NCBI GenBank assembly: GCA_012295275.1
Contig: CM022673.1
Span: 15,773,810-15,837,809, forward strand
Direction of reading: 5' to 3'
Length of the DNA: 64,000 bases
Origin: Chrysomallon squamiferum
Taxonomy: Eukaryota > Mollusca > Gastropoda > Neomphalida > Peltospiridae
In this document: piece after piece, positions 44,975 to 56,591 of the stretch
How the letters are laid out: each line of letters starts with the position of its first letter
Numbering within the stretch: the stretch's first letter is position 1
Notes under the pieces: generated by a model
The model's input: only the letters and a program-made list of their open reading frames with translations
What the model was told of the DNA's origin: nothing
The model's database searches: none
Translations under genes and position numbers: made by a program

Positions 44975-45017
44975 TTTTATTTTTTTTTTTATTTTTTTTT
45001 TTTTTTTTTTTTTTTTT
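44937..45017. repeat. (ATT)n and poly-T
   Basis: About 12 ATT units followed by long interrupted T runs. Confidence 0.9.
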
Positions 45018-46641
45018 CATTTTTTTTTATTTTTTTATCTGTTTGTTACCAAATGGCTTTGTCTTCTTCTTTGTCTTTTTTCCACCTTTTTTAAATGGAC
45101 TACTCCGATATATACAGCATGTTTTTTTGTAAACTATAATTCTAAAAGAATAATGCTGAATTAAAATAAAAAGACTGTATAAGACGATTTAATGTTAGAA
45201 AAAAATATATTTTAGTAAAATGAATATTTGAATTAATGAAGTAACAAAGAATGACTGTGCAAAACAAAACAAAAATTAAATAAAAAAATGTTTTAAAAAA
45301 CCTGGACAACGAACGATTTTGTTATATGATATTACAACAAATTTATATTGTATTTGTTATTAAGTACAAACGATGAAAAGAAAGATGTAAAAAGAAATGT
45401 TTTGCTTAATATGGAGTACACATTAAATGAGAGGTGATGAGAGAGGAAAGCTGCTGTTTCCTGTGAGGACAACTGGTTTTCGATTAACACCAAGGAATAT
45501 TTTATATTTATTTTTGTTAAATGACTCAGAAGACAGGAGTGTGGTTTTGATATATAGTTTATTATTATTATTATTGTGTGTGTGTGTGTGTGTGTGTGAT
45601 AGCCCATAAAAGACATGAATTAATAATTATTATTTTTATTATTGAAGTTCTCGGATTGTTTTGCATATATACAAAACTTTATTTTATGTACAAAATTATT
45701 TTAAAAATTATAATTAAAATTTTGCAAACTATTTGTGTAAGCTCTATATGAAATATAAATGGTGTTTGAATTTAGTCTTAGATCCTATTCTCGTCCTACC
45801 TCCTTTATTTTAATATCCGAAAAATTCCGAAATCCGAAACACATCCAGTCCCAGTCATTTCGAATAAAAGATTCTCAACCTGCATAATTGTTGATGCATG
45901 TGTGTGCGCGATTGTATCTGCATTGTGTAAGCATGTTTCGGTATGTTTGTTTGTCTGGGTTTGTATATCAGATTGCGTGAATGCATATTATCCTGCACTA
46001 TGATTCACTGATTGAACATTTTCCGCTGACATGGTAATATTTCCGACTGTCCAGTTCAAAAATTTAAAAATCTATCTCTTTATGGTCCAAGGGGAACAAC
46101 TCTAATTAAATATCTCGGTCCGGTGAAGAAAGAGAACCATAAATTTGTTTTTATTTTTGTTGCTATCAGGTGATTAAGAGTTCAGTTTGATAATAGTTTA
46201 CAGTGTCTTGTACAGTGTATTTTTTATTGTTATTAATAGTCAAATTTTGTTGTTATTCAATCTTACTAAAGCCAAGGAAAGCGAGTAGACAGCAGCACAC
46301 TGAAACTTTGGTCTCAAGTCACAATTTCGGTGAAAATTTAATTATATATAGTTGCTGAGGCGCTAAATGTATTATTTGTCTGTCAGATTTAAAAAAAAAA
46401 AAAAAAAAAAATTGCCAATGGCGTGTTAAATTCTTAATATATATTAAAATTAGTTTTTCTCTCAAACATTTATTTTGTTTGTTCTTGTGTTTCATATTTT
46501 TTTTTTGCAATTGTGAAAAGTAGTGTTAGTTATCAGATAATTAATTTATATATATATAATATATATTTAAACTTTTATATAACTTGTTTATTTTTATTTT
46601 TTTATTTTTTTTTGTGGTTATTGTCTTTTCTTCTTCTTCTA

Positions 46642-47109
46642 GTAATGTCACTGGATCTGTAAAGCACATATCAGTTCATTGTTCAGGTTTGTTCAACATA
46701 GCAACAAAGAAAATAATGTTATTTATTTCTCATTTAAAATCACTATCAGTCCATGGTAATAAACAGTTACTGGCACAGACTGTATCAGGCATGTTTACCC
46801 GATTATCATCATCATCAGCTATCCCTACAAGACATCGTCATGGCAACAGAGACCAGTCATACACTACAATCTCAACAACTAATACTGATATATGGCAGAA
46901 AGTTAAAGTATTTCAGAGAAGTGTGAGAGATAAAGAACTGAAAATAGATGTTGATATAAGTGTTTTGGACACGCATGTGAACAAGGATGTGACAGACATA
47001 CCAACAGTGGTTGCACTAACTGGTGTCCCAGGGAAAGTAGATGACTTTGAACCATTAATAACAGAGCTGAGAGACCAGGGTATTCGATTTATAATACCAA
47101 TATTTCCAG
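46642..47109 (+). CDS. Hydrolase gene exon 1 (5' UTR plus N-terminus)
   Basis: Probable acceptor CTTCTTCTAG ends at 46642, so a leader exon should lie upstream. Coding starts at 46716 and ends at CCAG|GTACTT (phase 1). It carries the basic N-terminus and the LTGVPG loop. Confidence 0.75.
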
Positions 47110-50100
47110 GTACTTCACAAAATTAATTAAATCACAATTGAATTTACCTTCTTCAATTACGAATGTTGACCAAAATTTTAAAAATTGTATTAGCTTTTAT
47201 GTGTAAACCTTACAGGTAATTGACAAAAGAATTAGATATTACACATAACATATAATGAACTTTTAAGCTTTCTTTGTTTTTATTTTATTTTATTTTTTCA
47301 TTTTTCATTCATTTTATTTTTTACTTTGTCAGATTTAAAAACAAAATATTTCATTAACATCATTTCAATAAATACATTTTTTTGTAAATGATAATGATTA
47401 CCTTTATCAGGATTTGAACCGAGTATCATAGAGGATTGGAAAATCAGACACATAGACTTCAGTACAGATGGCAGAGCTCAGATGTTATGTTCAATTCTTG
47501 ACAAGCTGAATATTAATAGGTAAGATGAAACAACTAACATGAAATAAATCACTTAAATTATAACCCAATAGGTCATCTATGTTATCAAACTTGTCAAAGG
47601 AACATAAAACAATGTGTTTATTTCTGTATGGTTATGCTACTCATTATTGGCTGCATCTGTTTGCTAATAATGAAGTTAGGCAATAAAATAATTAGCTTGA
47701 GATATTTATGCATTAATTCTATCACTTTTTTTTTTTTTTTTTTTAAATACATACAACATATAGGTAGACTGTTAACATTAACTGTATTTTTTAATTATCT
47801 CTTTACAGAGTAGACATGGTTTTGTGTTACAGTGCTGGTAGCTGGCTCGGTTATAAGATTGCAGCAGAATGGGACATTGTCAAGTCTGCAGGTTTTCTCA
47901 ACCCTGCTGGAGCAAGACCACACCGGTACTCTTTATTAGCTTAAATAAAATTACATTTCATAAAACATTTTGATATTCCTCTATCTTTCTAGTGACAATA
48001 ACTTTAAACAAAAATATTCATCAGTGCTCCTACCTGGATTTTCCAGTTCCAGTAGTGCACCATGACATTTTCATCATATTTTTATCATCTGTGTGTCGTA
48101 TAGGTGGATCTTATAAATAAATTAAAAATAAATCTTTTGCTGTTAATTGTTAAGAGTAGACCATGCAGTGATAAAGTAGGTTTTACTTTTCTTGTTTGTA
48201 AGAGGACGGGCTGTGGGGTTATGTGATATTGATATGTTGATGTAATATATATGTATGTAACTCAATAGTTACTCACTATATCAGTTACTCATAAAAATCA
48301 TTGTCCCAGGAACAAACAACCAAAACAGATTTCAAATCAAAGGGCTTTAATAATGGGTAAAACTTGATATAGAAATATTAACATGTATATTGTAACTCGT
48401 ACGACTCCAAGGAGGACAAACTGACCAGGTTCGTAAAACCAGATTTAATGAATACAAATCATAATAAAGTTGTAAAATCAGAACAAATCAAACAAAAACA
48501 AAAACTAACCCAATACAAAAAAAAAAACACAACCAGTGTCACCATAGGCACTAACAATTATTTAAGGTCCTGATATGTCCTTGCTGTCTGAGAATGTTCC
48601 CCTTTATATTCTAGGCAGCAACTGCCATACATGGTCAATGCTAATGAAAGCTCCCAACAGGTGGCAGTCATCTTAACCTATCCCACTAGCATTTATTCCC
48701 TTCTAATTACTTTTATGATCTAATTACTTAAAAACATTTAATACTCACCTTCATAGAATAGGAGACACTGGTTATTATTTCTCTATTCTACATTATTAAG
48801 AAGAAAAAATAGTGTTGTATGTGAAACCTGATCATTGTCTTTTAACATTAAAATTGATTATTTTTGTTAGACAAATAACTTAACAATTCATCCTTGTTGA
48901 TAAATCATGCACTTTTTAATTCTGTTCTGCTTTTCGATTTTATGATTGTTTTTGAGAATGTTAAACAATAATTATTTATTCAACTTACTTCATTTAAATT
49001 TTTATATATAAAAGTTTCTTTTAGAATTTTGAGACCATTTTTCTTGATGAAGCTGGTTGCTAAAGCTCTTTTGATTGGATGGCTGCAAAAGCTTCTCATG
49101 CCGGTTGTGGTGTATGTATACAAAATACAAGGTATGTTATAGTGCGCAATAAAATTTACTTCTGATGGTTAAAACAAAATATTTAATATTACTTCAGACT
49201 GATTTTCTGAGGGGGTTGAAGACCCCAAAACTTTGTTAACAATGAAGTATGGCTTCAAAATAACATCACTACCTCCATTTTATTATTGTGTATATTAATA
49301 TCATAATTACTTTTTTGTTTTATCTTTGGTGAATAGTTTGCAAGAAATAATAAAAAATAATATGTATAATAATAGTAATAATTTATATAATAGAAGGTAT
49401 GCATTTAGGTTACATTAATTTTATTGTTTGTTTCAAGGTTTTGTTGGAATTGTTCCTGGTGTTCATGTAATTTTAACTCAGCAAGTGGCAACTAATCAGA
49501 ACTTTGAAAAGGTAAAATTTATCACCAGCCTAATATTTATTAATAGATGTATGAACATATTAATTATATATTTATTTATAAATGTATTAAATAGAAAATG
49601 TCCACACAAAAAAATGTAACAAATGAAGATGGTTAATCAAAATAAATTAGAATTTATTGTTCCCTGATGAAAGGTTATTGTTTTAATTTACCTATGTTAT
49701 ATATTTTTTGTTATTTCAATTTTTTTATTTTAGTATTTATTATTTTTCTTATTCTTTTTATATTTATTTTATATATTAGTTTTGTATTATTATTCTTTTT
49801 TTTATTTGTTTGTGGATTTGTATGGGGTTTTGTGATTTTTTGGTGTTGTTATTGTTGCAAAAATCATATTATGCTTTTCATTAATTATTAGAGTATGATT
49901 GAATAATACATAGACGTAAAATCAGTCCTGCACACTGAACCCACTTTCTGTTGCTTCCAGTACTCCAACACTGATTTTCTACAGATCGTGACGTACAATT
50001 TTCTACCCACACTTTTTGCAAATATAATTATACAGAAAATATGTAAAACTCTTAGTTATAATCATCAGTAAAATGTTTAGAAGTGGTGTTAATAAATACT

Positions 50101-50942
50101 TATTTATTTTATTTTATTTTATTTTATTATTGTGTTAATGAATTACAGATGCCTGAATATGCCACCAAAATTGCAGAGAAGAAATTACCAATCTTCATAG
50201 CTTGTACAAGAACAGACACCATTATAGAAAATGAAATAATAAGAGAAATGGCAACAAAGCATCTACATATACCAGAAGAAAATGTTATAAAATATAATCA
50301 GGAGAAAACACCTGACAAAGACCCATTATGTAATTTGAATCTTTTTATTTGTTTATTCAGTTAGTTAGTTAGTTTTATGTAGTTAATTTGTTTGTTAGCT
50401 AGTTAGTTAACTGTAGTCATTATGTTAAATATCTGTTTTTATTATTATTTTACTTACATTTTATTTTATTTCATTTTAATTTTATTTTTAAATTCTTATC
50501 ATAATGGTTTATCATTCATAACATTTTCAAAATATATATTATTATTCCTTCTTGTTTTTTTTCTCTCCCAACATTTATGTATTTACTTAATATTAAATAA
50601 ATTTTATATTTCATTTCCAAAGGAGTTATGTACCTTGGACCAAGACCAAGATCAAGATTATAATTAACTGTCTAGTAATATTGTTGTCAATTTATTTGCC
50701 TATTTATTTATTGATCTGTCTGACTCACTGTCTGTTTTTTATCTAACTAACTTATTTATATGTTATTTTTTTTTTTTTTTTTTTTTTTTTTAACAGCATA
50801 CACTGGTGTCTGGTTGGCGAGATTTCTGCAGTTTGAGAGGGGAGGTCACTGGGTACACAAAGCCCACTCTAAAGAAATAACAGCACAGATCCTAGATATT
50901 GTAAAACATGTCCAGAAAAATAAACCACGATCCAGATATTAA
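46716..50942 (+). CDS. Alpha/beta-hydrolase-fold protein, DUF1057-like
   Basis: Seven exons, 46716-47109, 47411-47519, 47809-47925, 49025-49131, 49438-49511, 50149-50329 and 50797-50942, join to 375 codons with matching phases (1,2,2,1,0,1). The order VVALTGVPG (about 98-106, oxyanion-hole loop), LCYSAGSW (nucleophile elbow with Ser176), a candidate acid in RTDTI (Asp290) and GGHW (His345) is that of an alpha/beta hydrolase. The loop and the following INP/NPAG-ARPHR-type segment resemble the DUF1057 family known from nematodes; substrate unknown. The N-terminus (about 1-45) is basic and Ser-rich without acidic residues, so mitochondrial import is possible. ATG 46716 is chosen because the upstream open frame runs into a T-rich acceptor ending at 46642. 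Codon usage is AT-rich, unlike the GC-rich exons of the F5/8C gene. The fold is likely; the family name is less sure. Confidence 0.82.
47411..47519 (+). CDS. Hydrolase gene exon 2
   Basis: Acceptor TTTATCAG, donor ATAG|GTAAGA, phases 1 and 2. Encodes GFEPSIIEDWKIRHIDFSTD and the helix before the nucleophile strand. Confidence 0.88.
47809..47925 (+). CDS. Hydrolase gene exon 3 with nucleophile elbow
   Basis: Acceptor CTTTACAG, donor ACCG|GTACTC, phases 2 and 2. Encodes VDMVLCYSAGSWLGYKIAAE and FLNPAGARPHR. Confidence 0.9.
47926..49024 (+). other. 1.1 kb intron of the hydrolase gene
   Basis: The segment 48240-48780 differs in texture from the rest: fewer T runs and more A/C and G, like an inserted sequence. 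No terminal repeats or coding capacity were found. Confidence 0.4.
49025..49131 (+). CDS. Hydrolase gene exon 4
   Basis: Acceptor TTCTTTTAG, donor CAAG|GTATGT, phases 2 and 1. Encodes a hydrophobic stretch FFLMKLVAKALLIGW, likely part of the cap region; a membrane contact is possible. Confidence 0.85.
49438..49511 (+). CDS. Hydrolase gene exon 5
   Basis: Acceptor TTTCAAG, donor AAAAG|GTAAAA, phases 1 and 0. Encodes FVGIVPGVHVILTQQVATNQ. Confidence 0.85.
50149..50329 (+). CDS. Hydrolase gene exon 6 with candidate catalytic acid
   Basis: Acceptor GAATTACAG, donor TTAT|GTAATT, phases 0 and 1. Encodes LPIFIACTRTDTIIENEI, the strand and acid loop, then a helical EE/K-rich segment. Confidence 0.87.
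50797..50942 (+). CDS. Hydrolase gene last exon with catalytic histidine
   Basis: Acceptor TTTTTAACAG after 26 T, entry phase 1, TAA at 50940-50942. Encodes VWLARFLQFERGGHWVHKAH and a basic C-terminal helix. Confidence 0.9.
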
Positions 50943-51108
50943 AATATTCATTACTAACATTGTGTGTATTATATTGATATAAATACTTTAGATAAACATA
51001 AATGCATTTTTTTCAGACTATATATTCACATTTATGAGGATTTTATTATAAACTAATTGAAATAAGAAATATTACTTAATTTCTTTTCATTATTTTACTT
51101 TTATTTTT

Positions 51109-51157
<49 letters not shown>

Positions 51158-51314
51158 TTTTTTTTTTTTTCTTTTGACAATATTTGCAGATTAATTCTAA
51201 TGAATGAATACATCAGTATACAGACATTCAGATATATATCTGTGATTTATACAGCTGAATGTCCACACTCATAAAAACAAGAAACAAATAAGCAAATAAG
51301 AATAATTTCTTATT

Positions 51315-51319
<5 letters not shown>

Positions 51320-51365
<46 letters not shown>

Positions 51366-51427
51366 TATTGTTTTTTCTTTTTTTTTTTTTTTTTTTTTTG
51401 TATTTTTATTTATTATTGATTTTTATT

Positions 51428-51472
<45 letters not shown>
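51320..51472. repeat. Interrupted poly-T tracts
   Basis: Three runs of about 20-45 T separated by short TATATTG and TATTTTTATTTATT segments. Confidence 0.93.
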
Positions 51473-51476
<4 letters not shown>

Positions 51477-52513
51477 ATGTGGGTGTTGTTGTGGCATGTG
51501 TGTATAATTGTTCTTGTTTGTTGTGATTTTAAGATGTAATTTATGTATATGAATTATGAACTGATCATGATTGATTTTTGTGTTTGTGTTTTTTTTAGTG
51601 TAAAACTCAAACACTCAGAAACATCAATTTAAATAACTTTTGTTATACATTTATACTGTTATTAAATTTTAATTTTTCCTACATATCTTACTTATTATAT
51701 GTATTCGTTTTACTCTTCTTTTTTTTTTTCTTTTTTTTATCATTATTTTTTATTATTATTATTATTATTATAACTGAAGTAGTTGTAACAGAAATTATAA
51801 GTACAATTTTCACTTACAAATAAACCATTTTTAACTATATTCATTTGTATAATAATATTTATTCACGACACTAACTCCTTTGTTTAAAACCCTTTAAAAA
51901 TAAATCGGTTCTGAATTCAGAATAAGATTACAGTTTAATCAGTTGTTCTAAATACGTTGTACAAAGATTATGCGCAGAAATTTAAACTACACAGAGGAAA
52001 TTCAATACCTTGGACTGAAACAGTAAGAAGATTTATAGAATCGAGGCGATAAATGCTCAGGTTTTGTTAACTGCCCTTTGTATTAAAAATTAAAAATAGC
52101 ATCCTGTGTTAATATGGCATGAGAAATAAGCCAATAAATTAAATTTATGTTTTTACATGATTCTTTAAGTCGGTGTGTGTTATATTCTCATCCTTGAAGT
52201 AAATGTAGTTCACATCTTTCCATGCAGGAAAATTAATATAATTACTGTACATGCAACAGCATATATATGCTCACTCCCTCTAATTTTCTATCCAGAAATG
52301 AATAATTTTATCTATTAACTCAGATAATATAGATTATAAAAAAATTAGTAAATGTATGCAGACATTCACACAGATATTTTAGTTTATATTTTATTTTTTA
52401 ATTATTTTAATTTTTAAAAATATCTATCTTTATTTTCTGAAGAAGATTAGATGGAGAACAAAATGAGTTCAATTTTATTATGTTTCCTCAATTATCAGCC
52501 GTCTAGAAGTCTG

Positions 52514-52586
52514 TAACCGGATTCGATCTCTGTGTTTACAAAAATCAAAGTCCACAGCTTGATCTTTCTGTCACTGCAACTGGTTT
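52514..52586 (-). mobile_element. tRNA-derived SINE head
   Basis: On the minus strand GTTGCAGTGACAGAAAGATC gives a box A-like start and GAGATCGAATCCGG (52517-52530) a near-perfect box B. Spacing of about 45 nt fits a tRNA-derived SINE. Confidence 0.6.
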
Positions 52587-53337
52587 TTATTCCTTTAACG
52601 ATTAAATTAACATAGACTGTTAGTTCGGGTTATTTCATATACCCATTTTTACTTAAATAGCTTGGTAGAAATTGTTTGTAATTCAGGCTAGAAAGGGGGC
52701 GCATCCGATCACCTGACTTCTAAATACTTCTGTTCGCTGTTTTCCGAAGTATCACCATCAACTCAGGTAACGCAGGTTGTTATCTTTTAAATTATTTTTA
52801 ATTAAAAAAAACTGCAGAAAATGTTTTAACTGAAATTCTTAATGTTAATCTTAATTTAAATTGAAAATTTTTATTTTTCACAGTAACTTTTATTTTCTAA
52901 AGATAATTTACTGAAATTTAAAAATAATAATAATCTCGTATAATTATTTGTAGAAGTAAGAAGGTTTTTGATGGATACTATTATATTTTAGTTATTTTTA
53001 TTCTCTCTCTCTCTCAGTAATTTGTATTCTTGACGTAGCTTTCTATTTTTCTTCTCTTCTTTTTTTTTCTTCTTCTTCTTCTTCTTATTATTATTTATTA
53101 TTAAATCAAAGTTATTAGATTCAAAACGTATTATTTAATTTTTACATATTCTTATTATGCTGTTTAATATACACGTATAAATACTGAGTTTATCAGTTAA
53201 ACACTAATAACCTATTCATTATTATCTCTATTGTTTATATGACTGATATCTGCACATACTAGTCCTCTTTATCAGTGTCGCGTCTGATAATTTTAGTCGA
53301 TCATTTATCTATTAACTTAGCACTTATCTACCAACAG

Positions 53338-53388
53338 CGCTCGGTGGGACTTTAAACATCATGGATGGACAGTTTTCTCGAAAATCAG
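53338..53388 (+). CDS. Duplicated-domain gene exon 1
   Basis: Acceptor CTACCAACAG, ATG at 53361 (context CATCATGG), donor TCAG|GTTTGA, phase 1. Only ten codons (MDGQFSRKS plus a split codon) are coding. Confidence 0.55.
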
Positions 53389-53494
53389 GTTTGAAGTTCA
53401 AATTTTTCTATTGATGTAATTTATTATTGTTTTATTAAAATTACTAGTATTAGTACTATTATTTTTACTACTGCCATCATCATCATCTTTATCA

Positions 53495-53552
<58 letters not shown>

Positions 53553-54742
53553 ATGCTATTATTATGTTAGTTAGTTAGCCTTTAGTTAGCTGAAGACAGC
53601 CTTCATTTTCAGCATCATAGCTTGGTTTGTACAGATGTGAGTCTACGGCCTAACATAATGCAAGCCCATCGTACGACTTACAAAAACGGCCATTAATATA
53701 ACATCGTATCGCATGATATCGTACTGTATTGTGTTGTGTTGTTTTGAATTAGTTTGATTATAATGACGTGTATTTAAATCTGACCTACTCCTGCTAATTT
53801 AAACTGTTTATGTAAAGTTATTTTTGAGTAGAGCATACAAATAACACGCATACTTCTGCGCATTACAAATACATACATACATAAACAGAAACAAATATAT
53901 AGACATACATACATAACGCATGTATATATACTTACACATATATAGATACATACTTACATATGTAACACACACACACACACACACACACGACACACTACAT
54001 TTTAAGTAATTATATAAAACTATTAATGTCTGTTTAGAAGTATGATTTCTTGCTGTGGTGGGTTCTCTGTACATACCTCGAGCTTTTGGTACTTTTTGAT
54101 TTACACAAGCGAACATTAAAAAGAGATAACCTGATAATAAAATAAAAATATAAATACGAAAACACATCAGATATGAACCTTTTTATTAATAATTTATGAA
54201 CACCTTGCATGTAATATAACCAAAAATTGGCGAAAATCACGAAAATAATGAAAAATGATGAACACCTATAATAAAAATAATAATCTCTTTAATATTTTTA
54301 GATGATTTTCTTACGATCTACTAATAAAATAACCTTTATTTATAAAATTCTAGATTTTTAATAAAAATAAAACAAACAAAAAAGAAACTTAATATTTAAC
54401 AGGAATTAATTAATGATCACTTTTTTATTTATTTTTTTTTTTTTAAATTTTGTTGCTTCAAGTAATGCTTGAAATGGAATATATGAAATGCTTTTTCTCT
54501 AAGACGCTATTCTAAACATTATATGAAATTTTAAAAGTATGTCACAACAATTCAGTTAAATCCATCTACCATCTGTAACTTGCTTTTATCCACTGAATTT
54601 TCAACCCCGTTTGTTTTTACTTCTGATGTTTTTACTGTTGTTGTTGTTGTTTTTATTTATTTATTTTAGACTATTACTTTTGTTGTGATTCTTGCTTTAG
54701 GAGTTTTCTTTTGTCTTTTGTGTGTATTTTGTTTTTGAAATG

Positions 54743-54806
<64 letters not shown>

Positions 54807-55507
54807 TGTTTTCTAATTTAAACTGCAACAGTTATTTATCTATATTTTATAATTCAAATAAAATTAAATAGTTTAAGAATGTATATATTATAAAAACAAT
54901 TTCAAAAAGTTATGTGTTAATTTTTAATGTTATTTATTTATTTATCTATTTAACATTTCACATTCAGTGCCATGTTTCTATGAATTGGAGAGTCCAGTTG
55001 TGGTGAGAACGATGAAGTTCATTGACAAACACTGCGCACTGACGTTATGGCCGTGCTCTAAGAAAGAAGCGACACACAAAGACAAAGGGCCGTTACTCAT
55101 CATGCTCTGTCCAGTCGCTTACAACGCTAATAATGACGCTGCGGCCTTGTTAGATTCTGTGCGAGGTATGAATAAGGGGGAAAACATTATATATGACTAA
55201 CTAAATAAAGAAGCGTGTGTGTTTTTTACTCACATAATCTGTGTGTTAATACTATATAACATGATTTTTAACCGAATATTAAACATATTTAGTATTACAC
55301 AAAACATTTCATCTCCTTATGAATTTCCTATATTAATGCAGCTTCTGCAGTTATTAGTACTAGTACAAACATTTGTTAGATACTTCCTTGTTTAATTTAT
55401 TTATTTATTACCTGTATTTCAGAAAGTCCGCACATCCTGATCCATTCAAATGATATTATGTGATTTTTTTCTATTTATTCTTTTTTTTTTTTTTTCTTTT
55501 TTCATTA

Positions 55508-55570
<63 letters not shown>

Positions 55571-56513
55571 TTATTTATTTATTTATTCATCCGTTCATTC
55601 ATTTTTACAAAAATATCTAGATGGTCCGGACATCTTCCTGGTATTAATAAAGACGGTGTCCGACAAAGGGAAGGAAGCAGATGACTTGTCTCGATTTTCA
55701 GACCCGTTAGAAGTTCACACTAGGAATAGAGTCGGAGGCTCGTGTGTCCTGTTTTTCTCAAATACTGACGCCTTCAAAAATTTAAAACCGATAACCACAA
55801 TGCGCTTCACGAAATTAAAAAGGTAATCAAACAAATATCTCAAGGGAAGAAATGGTCAACGTCTTTGCCTACAGCTGCGCAACTGGAGCCTCAATTTCGA
55901 CCATTGACTATTCAGATGAATACTCCAAATCAAATTCCACCATCTCAAAACAAAAGTGAGAATTCGCGATCTGTTCAAATAATGAATACCGTACATGTTG
56001 TTACTCCTGACGTGATGTCACAGCAAGCTACTGCCTCGTTGAAGTTACTTCCTTTAGAACAGTCAGATGTGACGTCATCTTCGATCTTAGACGACGCGTG
56101 GAAAGTGGCGCGACCAGTGGCGTCCCAAGGAACAAAAGGAGTTGATCCAGCGTGGAATATTCCAAGACCCGTAGCCGCAGTTTCGAACTCGACGATACCA
56201 AATCTCCCACCACCCCCTGAATTAAATAAGCCACAACAAAACAAACAAACAACGGCACCCATCCAGCCCGCGCAGAGTGTTAATTTTAACAACTTGGAGA
56301 CCCTGGATGGTATACACTTTTAATTATTTTCTGATTATCCACAAAAATCTTACAAATGATTAGAAACATACATAAGGAGTTACACTTTTCCCGAAAATCA
56401 GGATTCGGTATATTATTCGCATGCTTTGAAATCTGAGTTAGTTTCAAAGTTTGAAATGTTATTAATTTTGATTACTTTACCTTCTTCTTCTTCTTCTCCT
56501 TCTTCTTCTTCTT

Positions 56514-56591
<78 letters not shown>

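Larger units (their letters stand above)
38910..46641. other. Spacer between the F5/8C gene and the hydrolase gene
   Basis: The first kilobase is probably the 3' UTR of the F5/8C gene and contains the minisatellite at 39404-39796. The rest is AT-rich with ATT arrays at 39979-40035, 40809-40857, 42181-42247, 44309-44484 and 44937-45017 and T/TC runs near 43760-43806. A less AT-rich patch near 44730-44840 has no assignable content. No gene is supported. Confidence 0.7.
50943..53337. other. Spacer and probable 5' region of the duplicated-domain gene
   Basis: Holds (TC)n at 51114-51144, long T tracts at 51320-51472, a SINE head at 52514-52586 and a possible 5' UTR exon ending at CAACTCAG|GTAACG (52766). 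No other gene is supported. Confidence 0.6.

Noticed and set aside
46584-46715. Upstream Met start for the hydrolase gene with a hydrophobic leader
   Set aside because: The leader is encoded by a T-rich tract that ends in a good acceptor at 46642, so it is intron sequence. ATG 46716 is preferred.
46716-50942. TMEM53/DUF829 assignment for the hydrolase
   Set aside because: The nucleophile and oxyanion-loop contexts (LTGVPG, CYSAGSW, NPAGARPHR) fit the DUF1057-type pattern better than TMEM53.
55823-55874. A 51 bp intron to repair the frame in exon 3 of the duplicated-domain gene
   Set aside because: The donor GTAATC leaves phase 2 while the TACAG acceptor would need phase 1 for the downstream frame, and coding-like sequence (HEIKKVIKQ) spans the supposed intron.
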